A stretch of 64,000 nucleotides of DNA from Anthopleura xanthogrammica. Its lineage: Eukaryota > Cnidaria > Anthozoa > Actiniaria > Actiniidae. The stretch spans positions 6,622,472-6,686,471 of the forward strand of contig OZ025213.1 of NCBI GenBank assembly GCA_964019055.1, written 5' to 3'. Position numbers and translations under genes: made by a program. The notes under the pieces were generated by a model. The model was not told the origin of the DNA. It did not search any database and was given only the letters and a program-made list of their open reading frames with translations. Below are positions 1 through 12,843 of this stretch, piece by piece (the first letter of the stretch is position 1; each line of letters starts with the position of its first letter).

Positions 1-3000
1 AGGCATGTAATGTACAGCACCTGTTGGACTGAAAATAAGATCAATGTAAGTAGTTTAACTTCCAGGTACGAGTCACTCACGTGCCGATCGTTTTATTATG
101 AAAACAAAAGTCCTATTTTCTTAATTTGTGGGTTTCCGATATCCATCATATTAAAGGTCATAAATAACAACAAAAATATCTTTTGAAAAAAAGTTTAGAT
201 TTTGGAAATCCAACGAAAGGAAGCGGAGTTACAGGAAGTCAAAGTGATCCAGATTCCTATATATTTTGCCGGCTTTGTTTCAATTCAAAATGGCTGCCGA
301 AAAACTTGAAAACGTATATTGCTGACAATTATAATGGACATATGTTATAGACCCATTGCACAAAACCCCACCTGGGGGTCAAACAATGAAAAGAAATGAG
401 AAGAAATTAAAATGATTTTGTTTTGACCCCCAGATTGGGGATTAATGCAAGGGGTCTATAAAGGACACACCATTAACCTCTAATCAATTTACTTTTGATA
501 GACTTTCCAGGCAAATACAGATGATATTGGATATGTGACAAGGATATTTGACAGAGATATTACAGCTCGATATATCAGAATACATCCAAAGTCACATTAT
601 CCAACAAATCAGCTGCTGGGTTTGAGAGCAGAAATATTGGGACGTCGAAAAGGTAATAAAAATGATAACGATGTTATCGAAGAAATAAAATAAAATAGTT
701 TGCTTTCTATTTAAAAAAAATTAATAACTAATTATCGAATTATCATTAATTAATTATCAATTTTAGTTCATTATTGATTACTTCTCAAACTCATTAATAA
801 TTCATGAACTAATCAACCAATGTGAGCGCACCATTCGTACCACGTGTATGGGTTTGAAACCCCAATGAAACACGATTACAGGTTGGCCGGTGTTTGAAAT
901 ATTTTAATCACTAGTGATGAAAATGCTTCTAAATCTACATAGTGGTGGGAAATCTCAAAAGAATTATCCCCTTACTATCCCCTAATTACCAACCTCCCTC
1001 TGTATTTCCCCTACGCTTTCCTCTATCTTTCTGGCTATATAACTACCTAATTTACATTTGTTTTTTTACTTTTTATTTTTTCGACGTTACCGTCGAACCT
1101 GCGACCCTTGGAGTTGAGCTCCCTCGTTATACCAGCTGAGCTATTGGTGAATTCGTTGGCAAACTTGTGTTGAACAAAATTTTTATTCCCACGCCACCAA
1201 ATACTTTGCATATGTTGATCAGAAATTACACTTAAGAGAACACAACTGCTTCACTCCAGTGCGCACTCCGTAACACTCCTTATAAGCCCTAGAGTATTTC
1301 GAAATCAACTAAATTCCGCACGAGAGGAATTCAAAAGAACTCTCATAAACTCGTGCTTCGTGTTTCATTAGGGTTTCCAAACACTCGAAAACAATAAAAG
1401 CACTCGGCCTGCGGCCTCGTGCTTTCGAATGTTTTCTCGTGTTTAGAAACCCTAATGAAACACGAATGTTTTTTTTTTCCAAATATTACTTGAAATTACT
1501 TATATACTTATATATACTTAATCCATAGTATATTTTTTTAGAAAAGGTTAATTCTTAATAACAGCTGTCTTTTCATGTTTTATTATTAGGACCTCTTGGT
1601 GCCCCTGTGTTTACAAATCAAGGTAGCAGTCCTTATATTTTTGCCCTTAAGAACCAAGATGTCACACTCCAATGTGAAGCAGTGGGTGCACTGCCGATTA
1701 CTATCGCATGGTCCTACAAAGGCAGCATAATTCAATCAAGAACAAGCAACACTAACCTTGATATCCAAGCAGTGACACCAAGTCAAGAAGGATTCTATAC
1801 TTGCACTGCCACCAATGCTTTAGGATCAAGTAACAAAACAGTGCATCTGAAACTAAAAAGTAGGTACTAAAGATTTCACTCCCCAAAACAACAACAACGA
1901 CGACAATAATGATAATTAATGAAAGAAGCGATAAAAAACCCGTGAAATACATTTTAGCCTAGACGGTGACGGTGACGGTGACGGTGACGGTGACGGTGAC
2001 GGTGACGGTGACGGTGACGGTGACGGTGACGGTGACGGTGACGGTGACGGTGACGGTGACGGTGACGGTGACGGTGACGGTGACGGTGACGGTGACGGTG
2101 ACGGTGACGGTGACGGTGACGGTGACGGTGACGGTGACGGTGACGGTGACGGTGACGGTGACGGTGACGGTGACGGTGACGGTGACGGTGACGGTGACGG
2201 TGACGGTGACGGTGACGGTGACGGTGACGGTGACGGTGACGGTGACGGTGACGGTGACGGTGACGGTGACGGTGACGGTGACGGTGACGGTGACGGTGAC
2301 GGTGACGGTGACGGTGACGGTGACGGTGACGGTGACGGTGACGGTGACGGTGACGGTGACGGTGACGGTGACGGTGACGGTGACGGTGACGGTGACGGTG
2401 ACGGTGACGGTGACGGTGACGGTGACGGTGACGGTGACGGTGACGGTGACGTCTGCCGCACAACTAAATATCATATGAATTATTATAATCCACAGATAAC
2501 ATAGACATATGTACACAGCATAAAACTTTGTTGGACGACTCCCGCCTTACATCCATGATTACATCCAATCCATTCAGTGATAACCTCAACATCATTGAAA
2601 CTGACTGGTACCTGTTTCGCGGCACCAAAAGCAACTATCGTATTCCCAATCGATGTATCCCACAAAACCATTGTGGTGCTGCTGCTCCAGGCTATGTTGA
2701 AGGAGACCTACCAGCTGTGAGTGACGGTGTTGTCAAGAGAAAAGTCTGTTTCCATAGCAATGGCAAATGCTGCCACTTCAGTGTCTACATCTATGTGCGC
2801 AACTGTTATATGTTTTACATATACCAGCTTAAGAAACTGGACCTGTCTTGGAATGCCAGATACTGTGTGGAAAAAAACATCAATGGTAAAAAAAAAAAAA
2901 TTACAAATTCAAGACCATTTGTCCATTGTAGATGAAAATATTATATGGTGACTTAAATGTGACTTACAGCACCTCGTTTCTTATTTGCAGCAACTCCTTT

Positions 3001-3508
3001 GTTATCTGCAGCACCTCATTTCTTATTTGTAACAACTTGACTAACTTGTTGCAAATCCTTTTAGGGCCACCATACGCTCTCACATAGAAAACAAAGCCCC
3101 ATGCAAGATTACTGCGAATTATATATATTTATCCATTTATTCATTTATTCATTCATTCATTCATTCATCCATCCATCCATTTATTCATTCATTTCATTTT
3201 TTTATCTCATTCATTCAGATAGATATTAAATCACATTTCTTTTCTATCTAGAAAATCCAAACAGAATGTTTCAAGTAAGTCCCCAACATCGTGTACTGCA
3301 TCACCACATCAGTCATCAGCTCTTCTCAGTAATTGATGATCTGTCTTGTATGCGGTACTGTTTGATAGACCCCAAATGTCAGTCCTTCAACTTCAATGTG
3401 AATCTTGCTACCTGTGAACTGAACAACGCTACAGCAGAGGAATTCCCTCAACACATGGAATCTAGACCAGGTTTTCTTTACTTTTTTCAAATGAAAATTC
3501 AAGTCTAA
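1..3508 (+). CDS. F5/8C-Ig-uromodulin-like-PAN multidomain protein, 3' part
   Basis: Exons 1-45 (partial), 511-652, 1590-1859, 2496-2885 and 3252-3508 join in consistent phase to 367 codons plus stop. The first two give the end of an F5/8 type C (discoidin) domain ([25 protein letters not shown]). The third is one Ig domain with its Cys pair ([14 protein letters not shown]) and core Trp. The fourth is a uromodulin-like D10C domain, recognised from [23 protein letters not shown] and ARYC. The fifth is a PAN/apple domain ([24 protein letters not shown]). Junctions between the domain exons are all phase 1, as expected for shuffled extracellular modules. The family suggests a secreted or cell-surface adhesion/recognition protein; the 5' part lies outside the window. 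The reading frame stops at 3508 with no membrane segment. A weak donor after 3470 would also be phase 1, so continuation cannot be excluded, but I found no later exon before the next gene. Confidence 0.8.
346..460. mobile_element. Foldback MITE, TAGACCC termini
   Basis: The ends are inverted copies (tatagacccattgca and tgcaaggggtctata), and the interior also folds (cctgggggtcaaa against ttttgaccccca). It lies in the intron before the second F5/8C exon. Related ends occur at 22456, 36941 and 41652. It has no coding capacity, so it is non-autonomous. Confidence 0.7.
1045..1150 (-). repeat. tRNA-derived SINE-like fragment
   Basis: Read on the minus strand it has an A-box-like run (tagctcagctggtataac) and a B-box-like run (caggttcgac) at roughly tRNA spacing, followed by an A-rich tail. 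The T-stem and acceptor stem do not pair, so it is not a functional tRNA. A SINE head or tRNA pseudogene is the best reading. Confidence 0.4.
1351..1466. mobile_element. Foldback MITE-like element
   Basis: The left arm (tcgtgcttcgtgtttcatta, then gggtttc) is the near reverse complement of the right arm ending in aaccctaatgaaacacga. The centre has a smaller palindrome (ggcctgcggcc). A degenerate half copy is at about 848-873. It lies in the intron before the Ig exon. Confidence 0.65.
1962..2451. repeat. Hexanucleotide array (ACGGTG)n
   Basis: About 81 apparently uninterrupted copies of a 6-bp unit lie inside the intron between the Ig exon and the uromodulin-like exon. Open frames on both strands across it (Thr-Val, His-Arg and Ser-Pro repeats) follow from the six-base period and are not genes. 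The lack of variants suggests recent expansion. Confidence 0.97.
3120..3215. repeat. ATTC/ATCC tetranucleotide repeat
   Basis: An imperfect run of attc, attt and atcc units lies in the intron just before the PAN exon. Confidence 0.75.
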
Positions 3509-3532
3509 AGAAACCTTGTCTAAAAAGGAGTC

Positions 3533-4078
3533 TTATCAACAATATACAAGGCCAAATATTAAACTGTCCTCACTAAAACGTTCAGTCTAGCGGGTCAAAC
3601 TGCAAGGGTGCGGGCTGCAAATGTATTTACTGCCCTGCTTCGATCTGATTGGTTGAGAGAATGTCTCACGAATGCTGTCAGCCAATCAGATCTTAATGAA
3701 ACCATTACAAAGCACAAACGTTTGATTTTTTCCTTGTTTTGTATGTATAACAACTTTATTTTTGAATGAAAAGATTTTATTAAAATTCTAACTTTTGACA
3801 TTGAAGACTTTGTATAATTTGGTCTTGTATATTAATGATAATGATAATAACATTACTTTTGTCGTGCATTTTATTTATTTGTTGCCCTTGTAGCATCGTT
3901 TGCAAAATTGATGCTACTCGGGCCATAGATAAACAATATGCCCTCCAAAAGTCATGTTATTGTCCTATAAAGTTGTTATACATACAAAACAAGAAAACAT
4001 CAACGCTTGGCGTTTGGCCCGCAAGGTTGAACGTTTTAGTGAGGGCAGTTTGATATTTCGCCTTGTATATTGATGATA
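3533..4078. mobile_element. Long foldback element after the PAN exon
   Basis: The left end (caatatacaaggccaaat, then the cactaaaacgtt block) is repeated inverted at the right end (acgttttagtg through gccttgtatattg). An internal pair (ttgttttgtatgtataac and gttatacatacaaaacaa) continues the fold. The element begins about 25 bp after the PAN-exon stop, so it probably forms part of that gene's 3' UTR or flank. It encodes nothing convincing. Confidence 0.65.
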
Positions 4079-5587
4079 ATTGGGGTTTATTCATGCCTTC
4101 GTCACATGGCCAGGCCTCCTAGACTGAAGCTACGAAAGCACGGAAGCATGCTGATAATTATAAAGGTTGTGAATAACAATGAATTAATAGATCAAAAACG
4201 AGTGCGAGTATTTGATGAGGGGATGCAAACACTGAGAAACGGATGAAAGCACACGTACAAGGCCGTTAGGCTGATTTTAATCTTTCACTCTAATTATAAG
4301 TCTAAAAAAAAATAAGTGGGTTGTTTTAAGGTAGAGGTATATTATATGTTTATTAGATCCAAACCCGTAGATCTAATTAGCACCAGTGTTTGATCAAAGT
4401 ATCAAAGGGTATGCATGTGACCCTAAAACAAGCATCTAATTGGTGCATCAAGCTTATGAATTATTCATGAATTTGAGAATTCCACATGACACACGGCACT
4501 CATGTAATTTCTTAACAGAAAGAGAAAACAATAAAAATACTGTCCTATTTCATGCCTCTGGCTGGTTCTGTACGCGCTGCAGGTCATTGCGGGTCATTTG
4601 CGGGATACTGGGCGTAATTTGCTAGTAAAGTTTAAGACGTGTATCTGCTAAACAATGCACTGCGGTTTCACATTATCCTAATAAGGACACAAAAGACAGC
4701 ATCATGCTTTATATTTATATATATACATGCTGTCCAAAATCCAGTGATTCATGAGATTAGATTTTTACCGGTATTTATATAAATTTTCTCATAATTGCTT
4801 TCTATTTTTTTCGTTTTATAGTCTTTGCAATCATAGTTTGGGTTTCCTGTGTGTCATTTATATTTCTAGGCAGGATTCCTGTGGTTTTTCAATAAGCACA
4901 GGAAACCCATACTGTAATTTGATGTGACTGTTGTCATTGTCTGAAAGGTCAAAGAAGATGCCTCGCATTCCAAAAAACCCGCTTTATGCGTGTCTTCGAA
5001 CTGAAGAAATACGCTAAATTAACAAAAAATTGCTACATCTGAAATGAAGGAAGTTTGAATAAGAAGGAATTAAAGTACTTCACGTTCCAAACATAGTTGT
5101 GAGCCTCTTTAATGTGTAGAATTACAGCTACAATATTAGTTGCCAGTTTCTCCTTCATTCGATTAACGGAAAGTAATGGTTACCTTGATTCAAGGTAGTA
5201 CCGGTTGTGATCGGGAAAATGAACCGGTTTGTGGCGTACAGTAATATTGAGAGTCATAAAGCTTGATAACCGCAGTCGAAGGCTGGATAGTGAACACAGA
5301 ACTTCTCTTGGGATTATTCTCTCCTTTTTTTGAGGTCAGTTTTTCTTTTTGACGCTTCTTTTTCTTACATTTTTAAAGGTTTTCATGTCCATTCTGATGA
5401 GTTTTTTTTCCTTTGTTCTAGATGAGCTGGATTTCTTTTACGAACTTAAATATTTCATATGAATTTTGGCCTCACAAAAAGTTCTTCCAATATTCACAGG
5501 GAATTTCAAATGTTCTTTTTGTAAGAATTTTGACATTTAGTTTTTTTAATATATTGGGATTTTAGAGCTGAAATACTGACCATCAAA
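4079..5587. other. Intergenic region between PAN gene and first transporter
   Basis: No supported exon. It holds a short inverted repeat (4834-4851 with 4897-4913) and the upstream region of the transporter at 5588. A candidate splice acceptor (gggattttag) lies about 20 bp before the ATG and may end a 5' UTR intron. Confidence 0.5.
4834..4913. repeat. Short inverted repeat (hairpin)
   Basis: The arms agttgggtttcctgtg-like (4834-4851) and cacaggaaacccatact (4897-4913) pair around a loop of about 45 bases. This is a small MITE or structural hairpin. Confidence 0.5.
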
Positions 5588-8500
5588 ATGAATCCAAACA
5601 AAAAGAAACAGCGTTTGCCCTTGCACCAGATAGTATTCTTCAGTATGGGACACGTATTGAACGATTTGATGCTGGCCGTGTACTCCTCGTATCTTCTGAC
5701 GTTCCAAACCAAAGTCCTCGGCCTCCCAACCAACATTGTTGGACTCCTATGGCTGATTCCAGCTCCAATAGATGCCTTCCTTGCCCTTCTCATAGGTTAC
5801 GTCTCAGACAACATCACAATCCCATACTTTTCGAGAATATACGGCAAAAGGAAATCATGGCACTTGATTGGATGTATTCAGGTTGGACTGTTCACTCCCT
5901 TGTTGTTGATGCGTTGCTTCGCCTGTGGCGGCCAAACCGATGGCTGGCAAGTCGTGGTCTATTTTGTGACATTTCAACTAGTTTCTTACAGTGGCTGGGG
6001 TCTGACACAATCCAACTATCTTGCCCTTATTCCAGAGATGGCTAAGAGGAGAAGTGAAATGGTGAAACTTGGAGCAATAAGGTGTGTTGAGCATTGTTAT
6101 TTCGAGTTCAGTTCATCTGTTTGAATAGCCGAGAATCTTTGATGTGGCGCAACGCGCCGTGAACCGCTTACAGAATACAAACATTGTAGTTGAAAACCGA
6201 ACACAGTTCTAGCCTTGATCTATAGCTCCACTTTTCGACATTTTTCGGTTATTCAATAATCTATTTATTTTACAGAAATCAAGTTTCGTTTCTTTTTTCT
6301 ATTCATGTACATATTTTAGTCCCAAAAGAGCATCAGAAATGATCAGAATTATTTTGGAGTAGTAAGATTTATACAAACCATTCGAAAGTTCGAATCTGTA
6401 ACGCTGTTTCCTGTTTACACTGATGATAAATGATGAACATTTCCACATTTTTTCGCTGTTATATGGCTCTTTTATATTTTTTCTTCATACTAAAAGTATG
6501 TTTCCTTCATTATCAAAAGTTATTGGTTGGATAAAAGTGACGTTTTCAGTAGGTTTTAAATTGTCTACTAGGTTTATGATTCATCCCAAACGTGGTTTGG
6601 ATGAAGTAAAAGCGCAAGCCGCTAAGGTCATGCAAAACTATTATCAAATATAACCAGAAACTGGATTTTGCGCTGGTTTTTGATTTTGCCAATCAGGAAC
6701 GGTACAGGTTTATGACGGAGGAATGCAAGGTATTCAACTAACTGCTGACGTTGCAAATAATGAGCGATACGTACTGTTCAAAATACCATTAATTTAGTAG
6801 TGTTTTTCCACGAAAATACGACGACATTTTACAATTCTTATTAGACAAGGTTTCAAGCAAGGTATAGAAAATTATATACTGAGTTATCATCGGATTCACT
6901 TAGTTTGAAACAAGGTTCTTTTGCGAGGACAAATACACTTCAGACCAACTCATTCTCTCGAAGCCTGTTTATGATTTTTCCTGTGGATTTTTGTCATTAG
7001 ATACTTTAGTTTTGATATGGCAGTATTAGTATTAAAATCAGTTCCAGAAGTATTTTTATCGGAACGCTGGTCAAACCTGACTGAGCTGTTTTCAAGCCTG
7101 ATTTCTCTATGTGTATATTATTTCATTTGAATCGTTTTTGAAAAGATGCCAGGTAGATATTTGACCTTTGGGCTACAAAAACAGTAGACAATCCTAGGAG
7201 TTCCGCTCGCATCCGGCGCAAAGGTAGCCGATTAGCACTCGTTCGTCCTTAAGGAGAGAGGGATAGAAAAGACGCATGCAAGGGAGAAGAACGAAGGGTA
7301 AGAACGAAGCAGGACTTAGTATACCTTAATAATGAAGAAACATACGGGACAGGACAAGACGAATAAGTTAATTTTAAGACAATTGACTAGGACTCAAAAT
7401 TCTACCTGAAACTACAAAACATGAGAATGAATATTATCACATATCCAATAAGAATAATAATATGGATAAAAATAAACACTTACTGGAACAATGGCGGTTT
7501 CAATTAGCAGCAAGCTGCTTTGCAGCTGAAACCTTCGGTCTTCATCAGACAACTGAGATGATGCACGTGTTTCCTTTATTTTAGGCAAACTCCCTGTCAA
7601 TTACTTTGTGAATTTAGCTAATTTTCCTATTTTTTTCAATGTGTTTTCAGTTCTGCAGTGACGTTGATCTGTGGGATTTACGTCTATGTGGTCACGTGGG
7701 TTTTGCTGGGTGGCAGCGGCAGTGAGAGCTTATCGTCCAAACAGGGAAAGGAATTCATGGTAAAAAAAACTGTTGATTAGCCAACACATGAGTTATTTCG
7801 TGCACTTTCATAACACATAGTACGTAGTAATTGTTTTTTCTATTAATATTTGTAGTCGATTTATTTTCAAATTATTATATATTTTATATCTTGTATTGGT
7901 TTATTATTATTATTTATAGTATTTGGCAATCATTGTTGCTTCAACTGGAGCGTTTTTCATCATTCTGTTTCACATCGGAATACGCGAGAATCACAACAAA
8001 CAAGGTAAAAATCGATGTGTTTCCTGTAGTATTGGCCTCAATATGAATGCTCGAGAATCTCTAGCCACAACAAGACACTATCCTAAAAAGAATTAGTAGA
8101 CTCTCTTGAACCCGGGCATGACCAGTGGCGGAGCGTGCATATGATCGTTCTTATATAGAGTAGAGGAGAGAGGGTGGGCGAGCGCGGTGTGCATTTGGCA
8201 CAGGGATTCCATATCAGCGTAAGCCACGAAGAGAATCATTTCGTCGCAAAGGGCTTCTGTTATTCCGACATTTAATTTTTGCATAATGCAATAATTTATC
8301 CTTTGTTGCTGCCCTACATGCTAGCTAGGCGTAATGGGCAGTAAGGAAGGGTATTGCAATGATTGTGAACTGCTAATAATGCTGTTATTTTGCAGAAACC
8401 AAAAAAGAGAAACCATCCATTTCTTATCAGGCGAAAATTTCAGCAGATCAAGCAAATGCCTGCTCTACAAAAAAGGAGTCTGACGAAGACAGCAAAAATA

Positions 8501-11500
8501 AACAAGGGTCAAAAGAAACTGACTGTTATGGTGTAACTCCTCTACCATGCATTTCGTCTGACGCAATAAGCAGTGTCAACGAACATAACAATCCCTCGTA
8601 TGTGGGAGACGATGGTGATGATGATCATGATCATGACTCCAGGTTTAACCCAGAAAGGAACTCTACAATGGGCAATTCAAGCAAAGACCTGGATGAAAAC
8701 ATAGACAAGAAAACCGATGCTTTAAAGAATATATTGATGCAAACCTTACCAAAAGAGAATATAGAGAAAGCTGGTGATGATATGAGAGAGGCAGACAGTG
8801 AGAGCTTTGAGTCAAGCAGCTACGACGATGGCGAGACTTCTGGCTTTGAAGACCTGTCCAGCCACGAAAGCACTGATGCTGAGAGTGTTGAGCTATTCAT
8901 GCCTGAGACATTCATGGATATGGTACCTTACCATTCTAACGTAATCCTCAGCTCACGACGTTGTTCCAAGGTCAGCGATATTGGATTTTTTTCAGGGCAT
9001 CACTCAAGATCTTCATCGAAAGTCTACCAGCGTTCAGCTTCGCAGAGAAGGAGGTTCTCTAAAGATGACGGCAATGATGATATGCCAAGTAGGTATGGAT
9101 CAAGGCGAAGCTCGAGGTACGATCATGGTAGTCCTTCATTACCAAACCGACATTCCTCAAGAACAGCCTCTAGAGTCTACCACCATTCACCGTCTGAAAG
9201 AAGAAGATCTAATGCAGATGAACATAATGAAAACTTTGCTAGTGAGAACCGAGGCACTTCAAGGTTTAACATTGGTTATAACCACGACAGTCCATCATTA
9301 CCAAGCAAGCAACCTTCAAGATCGGCATCCAGCCTGAAGATTCAGAAACCTCCATCTGCTTTTGATGGAAGCAAATCCCATGTTGACATGGATGAAAATT
9401 TTCCGAGAGGCATTCTAAGTTCACGGCAGAACTCTAGAATGATTCGAGGAAGCCCGAGGACACGCCACTCAAGGAATCCATCGAAGAAATACCCTACCTC
9501 TCCATTAGCTATGGGGGAGACAGCCAATGAAGAACCCGAGTATTATTTCGAGGAGTATTCAGTGAAACCACAGGGTGTCAGGTTCAGTATTACATCAGAG
9601 TATTTCTATGACACACCTGGTATTGAAACCCTTGAGTCCAAGAGTCATGAGAAAGCTTGGGAAAAGTTGGTGAAAAACCCTATCTTCTATAAGGTAAGGT
9701 TTAAGGTTGTAATCCTCCTCTTCCAAGGGTGGATGAACGAAAGAAATTTAATGGAATTTTCTATTCTGTATCTACAGCTTGGAGGTGCATACATGTTCAC
9801 CAGATTGGCTCAGAATGTCACAAATTCGTACATGCCGCTGTACTTGACGGACCATTTGAAATTTGACAATGTAAGTTTATCAATTTTATCTCAAGCTGGT
9901 TCAGCGTTGTTCATCAGTAAATCTTTCTAACTTGTCCCATAGTTTTGTGCTCATGGAGTCACATATTTTTTCATTTCAGATGGCTATTGCTTATTTCCCC
10001 TTGGTGATTTTGGTCAGCGGTGTATTTGCTAGTTTTGGCGGGAAGAAACTGAACAAGTTGCTTGGAAACAAGGTAAACACGACATTTGTAGTAAGGTTGG
10101 AAAAACTGACCTCAGGTAGGCAGCATAGAAGTCAAGATGTTCACATAGTCTAAATCAATCGGGGTTTTCCTTTCAGTTTGCATGATAGGCATATGAACCT
10201 CTTGACTTCTATTATTCCTGCACTTCTGAAAGATTATGTTATAATATATTTTGTAATACTTGTGAAAGAACAAACAATACCATAGGCAAGTGATCCAAGT
10301 TAAGGGAAGAGCCAGATTTAGTAGCTTATATTTGAGAACATATCTAACAGGTACATATTGAAATTTAAATAACACGGGGTTTTTTTTTCTTTCTTGCAGT
10401 GGACATTTTGCCTAGGTTCTCTTTTGGTAATGGCGGCTTCAGGATGGTTCTACTTGTTGACCGAAGGGACCCGCCTTGTCATGTACATTCCTGCTATCAT
10501 GTCAGGCAGCGGTACTTCAATCATGTTTGTCACTACACTGGCCCTGGCAGCTGAATTCGTCGATGCTGATAGAGTAAGTACATTATAAACAAGCACTGAC
10601 TCCTTGTCCTTGTCCTTGTCCTTGTCCTTGTCCTTGTCCTTGTCCTTGTCCTTGTCCTTGTCCTTGTCCTTGTCCTTGTCCTTGTCCTTGTCCTTGTCCT
10701 TGTCCTTGTCCTTGTCCTTGTCCTCTTGCCTCCGAACACCTCCGCCTCCTCAACTTTACTAAGGAAATTGAATATTTTTGACAATAATTTTCGATAATAC
10801 ATTCTAAATGATAAAACTAATGAATTTTTATGTTAGTCTACAAAGGAATGACCTATCGACATTACTTATATGCCTTAATTTTACTGATGCATTTATGACA
10901 GGGCTCCGGTGCATTTCTTATGGCGTCCATGGGTTTCATCTGCAAAATTGTTTCAGGAACACTTTTCTGTCTTCTTCAGGAATATGCTCCAAAACCAGCA
11001 AGGTAATAATGAGTCGAATATCGTTGGGTATCAGCTCATAACATTATCAAACCAAAATTGACCCGACTTGACAAAGGCCAAATACAATTTGCTTAATAAT
11101 TCACAGCCTTAAGCCGTGCTTCGACTTTAGGTAAACAAGAACCGACCAACTACACGACTATTCAGTTTAGCGACTTTGCATTGGGCCACCCACTCAATAG
11201 ACACCTTGCCAGCCAAAGGTTGACAAACTTTATATATATATGACTACGTTACTTATTATTTCAGTCCTGATTGCCCAGAGTGCACAGAGTATGTCCGTTA
11301 TGTGTTCTCCTTGACGCCCGGTGTCAGTGCTTTCCTGGGTCTTGTTGCTTTCATCCTGTTCATCCCAGCTACAATCCAGTGCAGACCGATAAGTAAGTGA
11401 CTTTACTAAACTCTAGTATACTAAAGAGTTTGCAATACCCATTAACCTTACTAAACCATATAACCTTATCAATGCGCATTTGAACCTGCATGGCTCATTG

Positions 11501-12127
11501 GTATCAAATTTGAGGGGCATGTGGTCCAGGGAATGATGGCAACGTTTAAGACATGCAAAGCTTCCCTCAAAGTGAACAATCGTAGTGAAAGAACCGTCGT
11601 AAATAATAGCAAGAATTTCTCTTTCCTAATATTTTGGGTGAGCCGTGCATCGTTAGTCATGCCCTGACTTTTATCAGCCCAGAGGTTGTTTCAGGGTATG
11701 ATATGTAAGTTAGTGATCAGACCAGAGGTTGTTTCAGGGTATGATCTGTGACTGGGAGTTAGCAGTGCCCTGACTTTGATCATCCCAAGGTTGTTTCAGG
11801 GGTTGATCTGTGAGTTTGCCATGCCCTGACCCTGACTTTGATTACTGAGCCCAGGGGTTGTTTCAGGGTTCAATAAAATTGATGTTTGGCTTTTTTTCTA
11901 CAGCCCAAATGGAAGACGCAGAAACGCAAACTGATGAAGAACAAGTGGTTGGAATTCCCGCCATAAATACTTTGGATATTATTACTGAAGACGAGAAAGA
12001 AGACGACAACACACTAATCACATCCAGCGAAGTGAACGAAGTTCAAAATATTCCCGAATATTCACCGTGTAAGAAAGAAAATACCGAGAATATCGAATCG
12101 GAAGGATTTTGTACAACAACATTCTAG
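5588..12127 (+). CDS. MFSD12-like: MFSD12-like MFS transporter A (giant TM6-TM7 loop), 932 aa
   Basis: Ten exons: 5588-6081, 7651-7759, 7920-8004, 8396-9693, 9778-9870, 9980-10072, 10400-10573, 10902-11002, 11265-11392, 11904-12127 (2799 nt, all phases agree). It belongs to the MFS_2 (GPH-like) family, closest to MFSD12: GHVLNDL in TM1, Asp62 and Asp74 around TM2, KRKSWHLIG after TM2/3, LGAIR at the end of exon 1, AIAYFPL in TM8. Vertebrate MFSD12 is a lysosomal/melanosomal protein required for cysteine import; the substrate here is unknown. Residues 1-229 hold TM1-6 and 663-858 hold TM7-12. Exon 4 encodes a Ser/Arg-rich, probably disordered loop of about 430 residues with one conserved block (ESVELFMPETFMDMVP). 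The short tail has AETQTDEE and ends CTTTF. The start is the first ATG of an exon whose length (494 nt) equals that of paralogue B. Confidence 0.9.
6082..7650 (+). other. Intron 1 of transporter A
   Basis: 1.57-kb intron, GTGTGT donor and TTTTCAG acceptor, phase 2. AT-rich; I see no gene or clear repeat in it. Confidence 0.7.
10601..10724. repeat. Hexanucleotide array (TCCTTG)n
   Basis: About 20 perfect copies begin 27 bp after the donor of the 10400-10573 exon, within the intron before the exon at 10902. The transcript strand is pyrimidine-rich. Confidence 0.95.
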
Positions 12128-12843
12128 CAGAATAATGCATAAGCAAATTACCTGCAAATTCTTTTAAATTCCTAAGGACTTGGTACATTCGGCTTTGGGC
12201 TGTAATAATTTTCAATGTTGATTCAGTGTTTTAATTTTGAATAGCTGCGTAAAGAACTTTTCCATAAAGGAATGACCCTGAAACATTGTGGACTGGATAT
12301 TTAATATCTATTTTCGCTTTCAAAGAGTGTTTATATAAGAAGAAAAATTTTAATGCTGCGCTTGAGAAATGTATTGCTTTCAAATCTCGATAAATAATAC
12401 TTTTTTCTGTATATAGCTTGGGTGTAATACCCCCCCCCCCCCCTCCTGTCGCGGGGAGCAGGCGCGAGTTTGGAGCAGCGCACAGGCGAACTTTTCCTCT
12501 CCCCACTTGCCGGCTTCAAACTCGCACCTATACTCCCCGCACGTCCACGATGGAAAAAACCCGACTCGACCAGGCTGGACTGGAGGGAAAACTAGGGATT
12601 GTTAACAGTCTATTTTACCTGACCCCAACTTCTTTTCTGTTAAGGGGTAGGTTGTATTATCATTTGTAATAATAATATCCCTAGATAATGTCAAAACTCA
12701 GATGACTTGATAATATATCGTATATAGTAGAACCTTTTTTTCACGTGTGTTTAGTTCTGGTTTTTCTCATAAAAACGACAGACTTTGTGTGTCAAGAAAT
12801 TTAATTTCAGACCACTGACTAGGAGGTTTTGAAACATATATGT

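Noticed and set aside
1045..1150. Functional tRNA gene on the minus strand
   Set aside because: A- and B-box-like words are present, but the T-stem and acceptor stem do not pair; a SINE-type fragment is more likely.
1916..2516. Long open frames of Ser-Pro, His-Arg and Thr-Val on both strands
   Set aside because: They are produced by the ACGGTG hexamer array, whose period is a multiple of three and lacks stops in most frames. The array is intronic.
8981..9337. Second open frame inside transporter A exon 4
   Set aside because: Shadow frame of the Ser-rich loop; the main frame joins both flanking exons in phase and matches paralogue B.
10533..10802. Arg-Thr repeat open frame on the minus strand
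   Set aside because: Artefact of the TCCTTG hexamer array in an intron of transporter A.
12231..12669. Open frames across the C-run near 12430
   Set aside because: No homology-like features, driven by a homopolymer, and no splice context.
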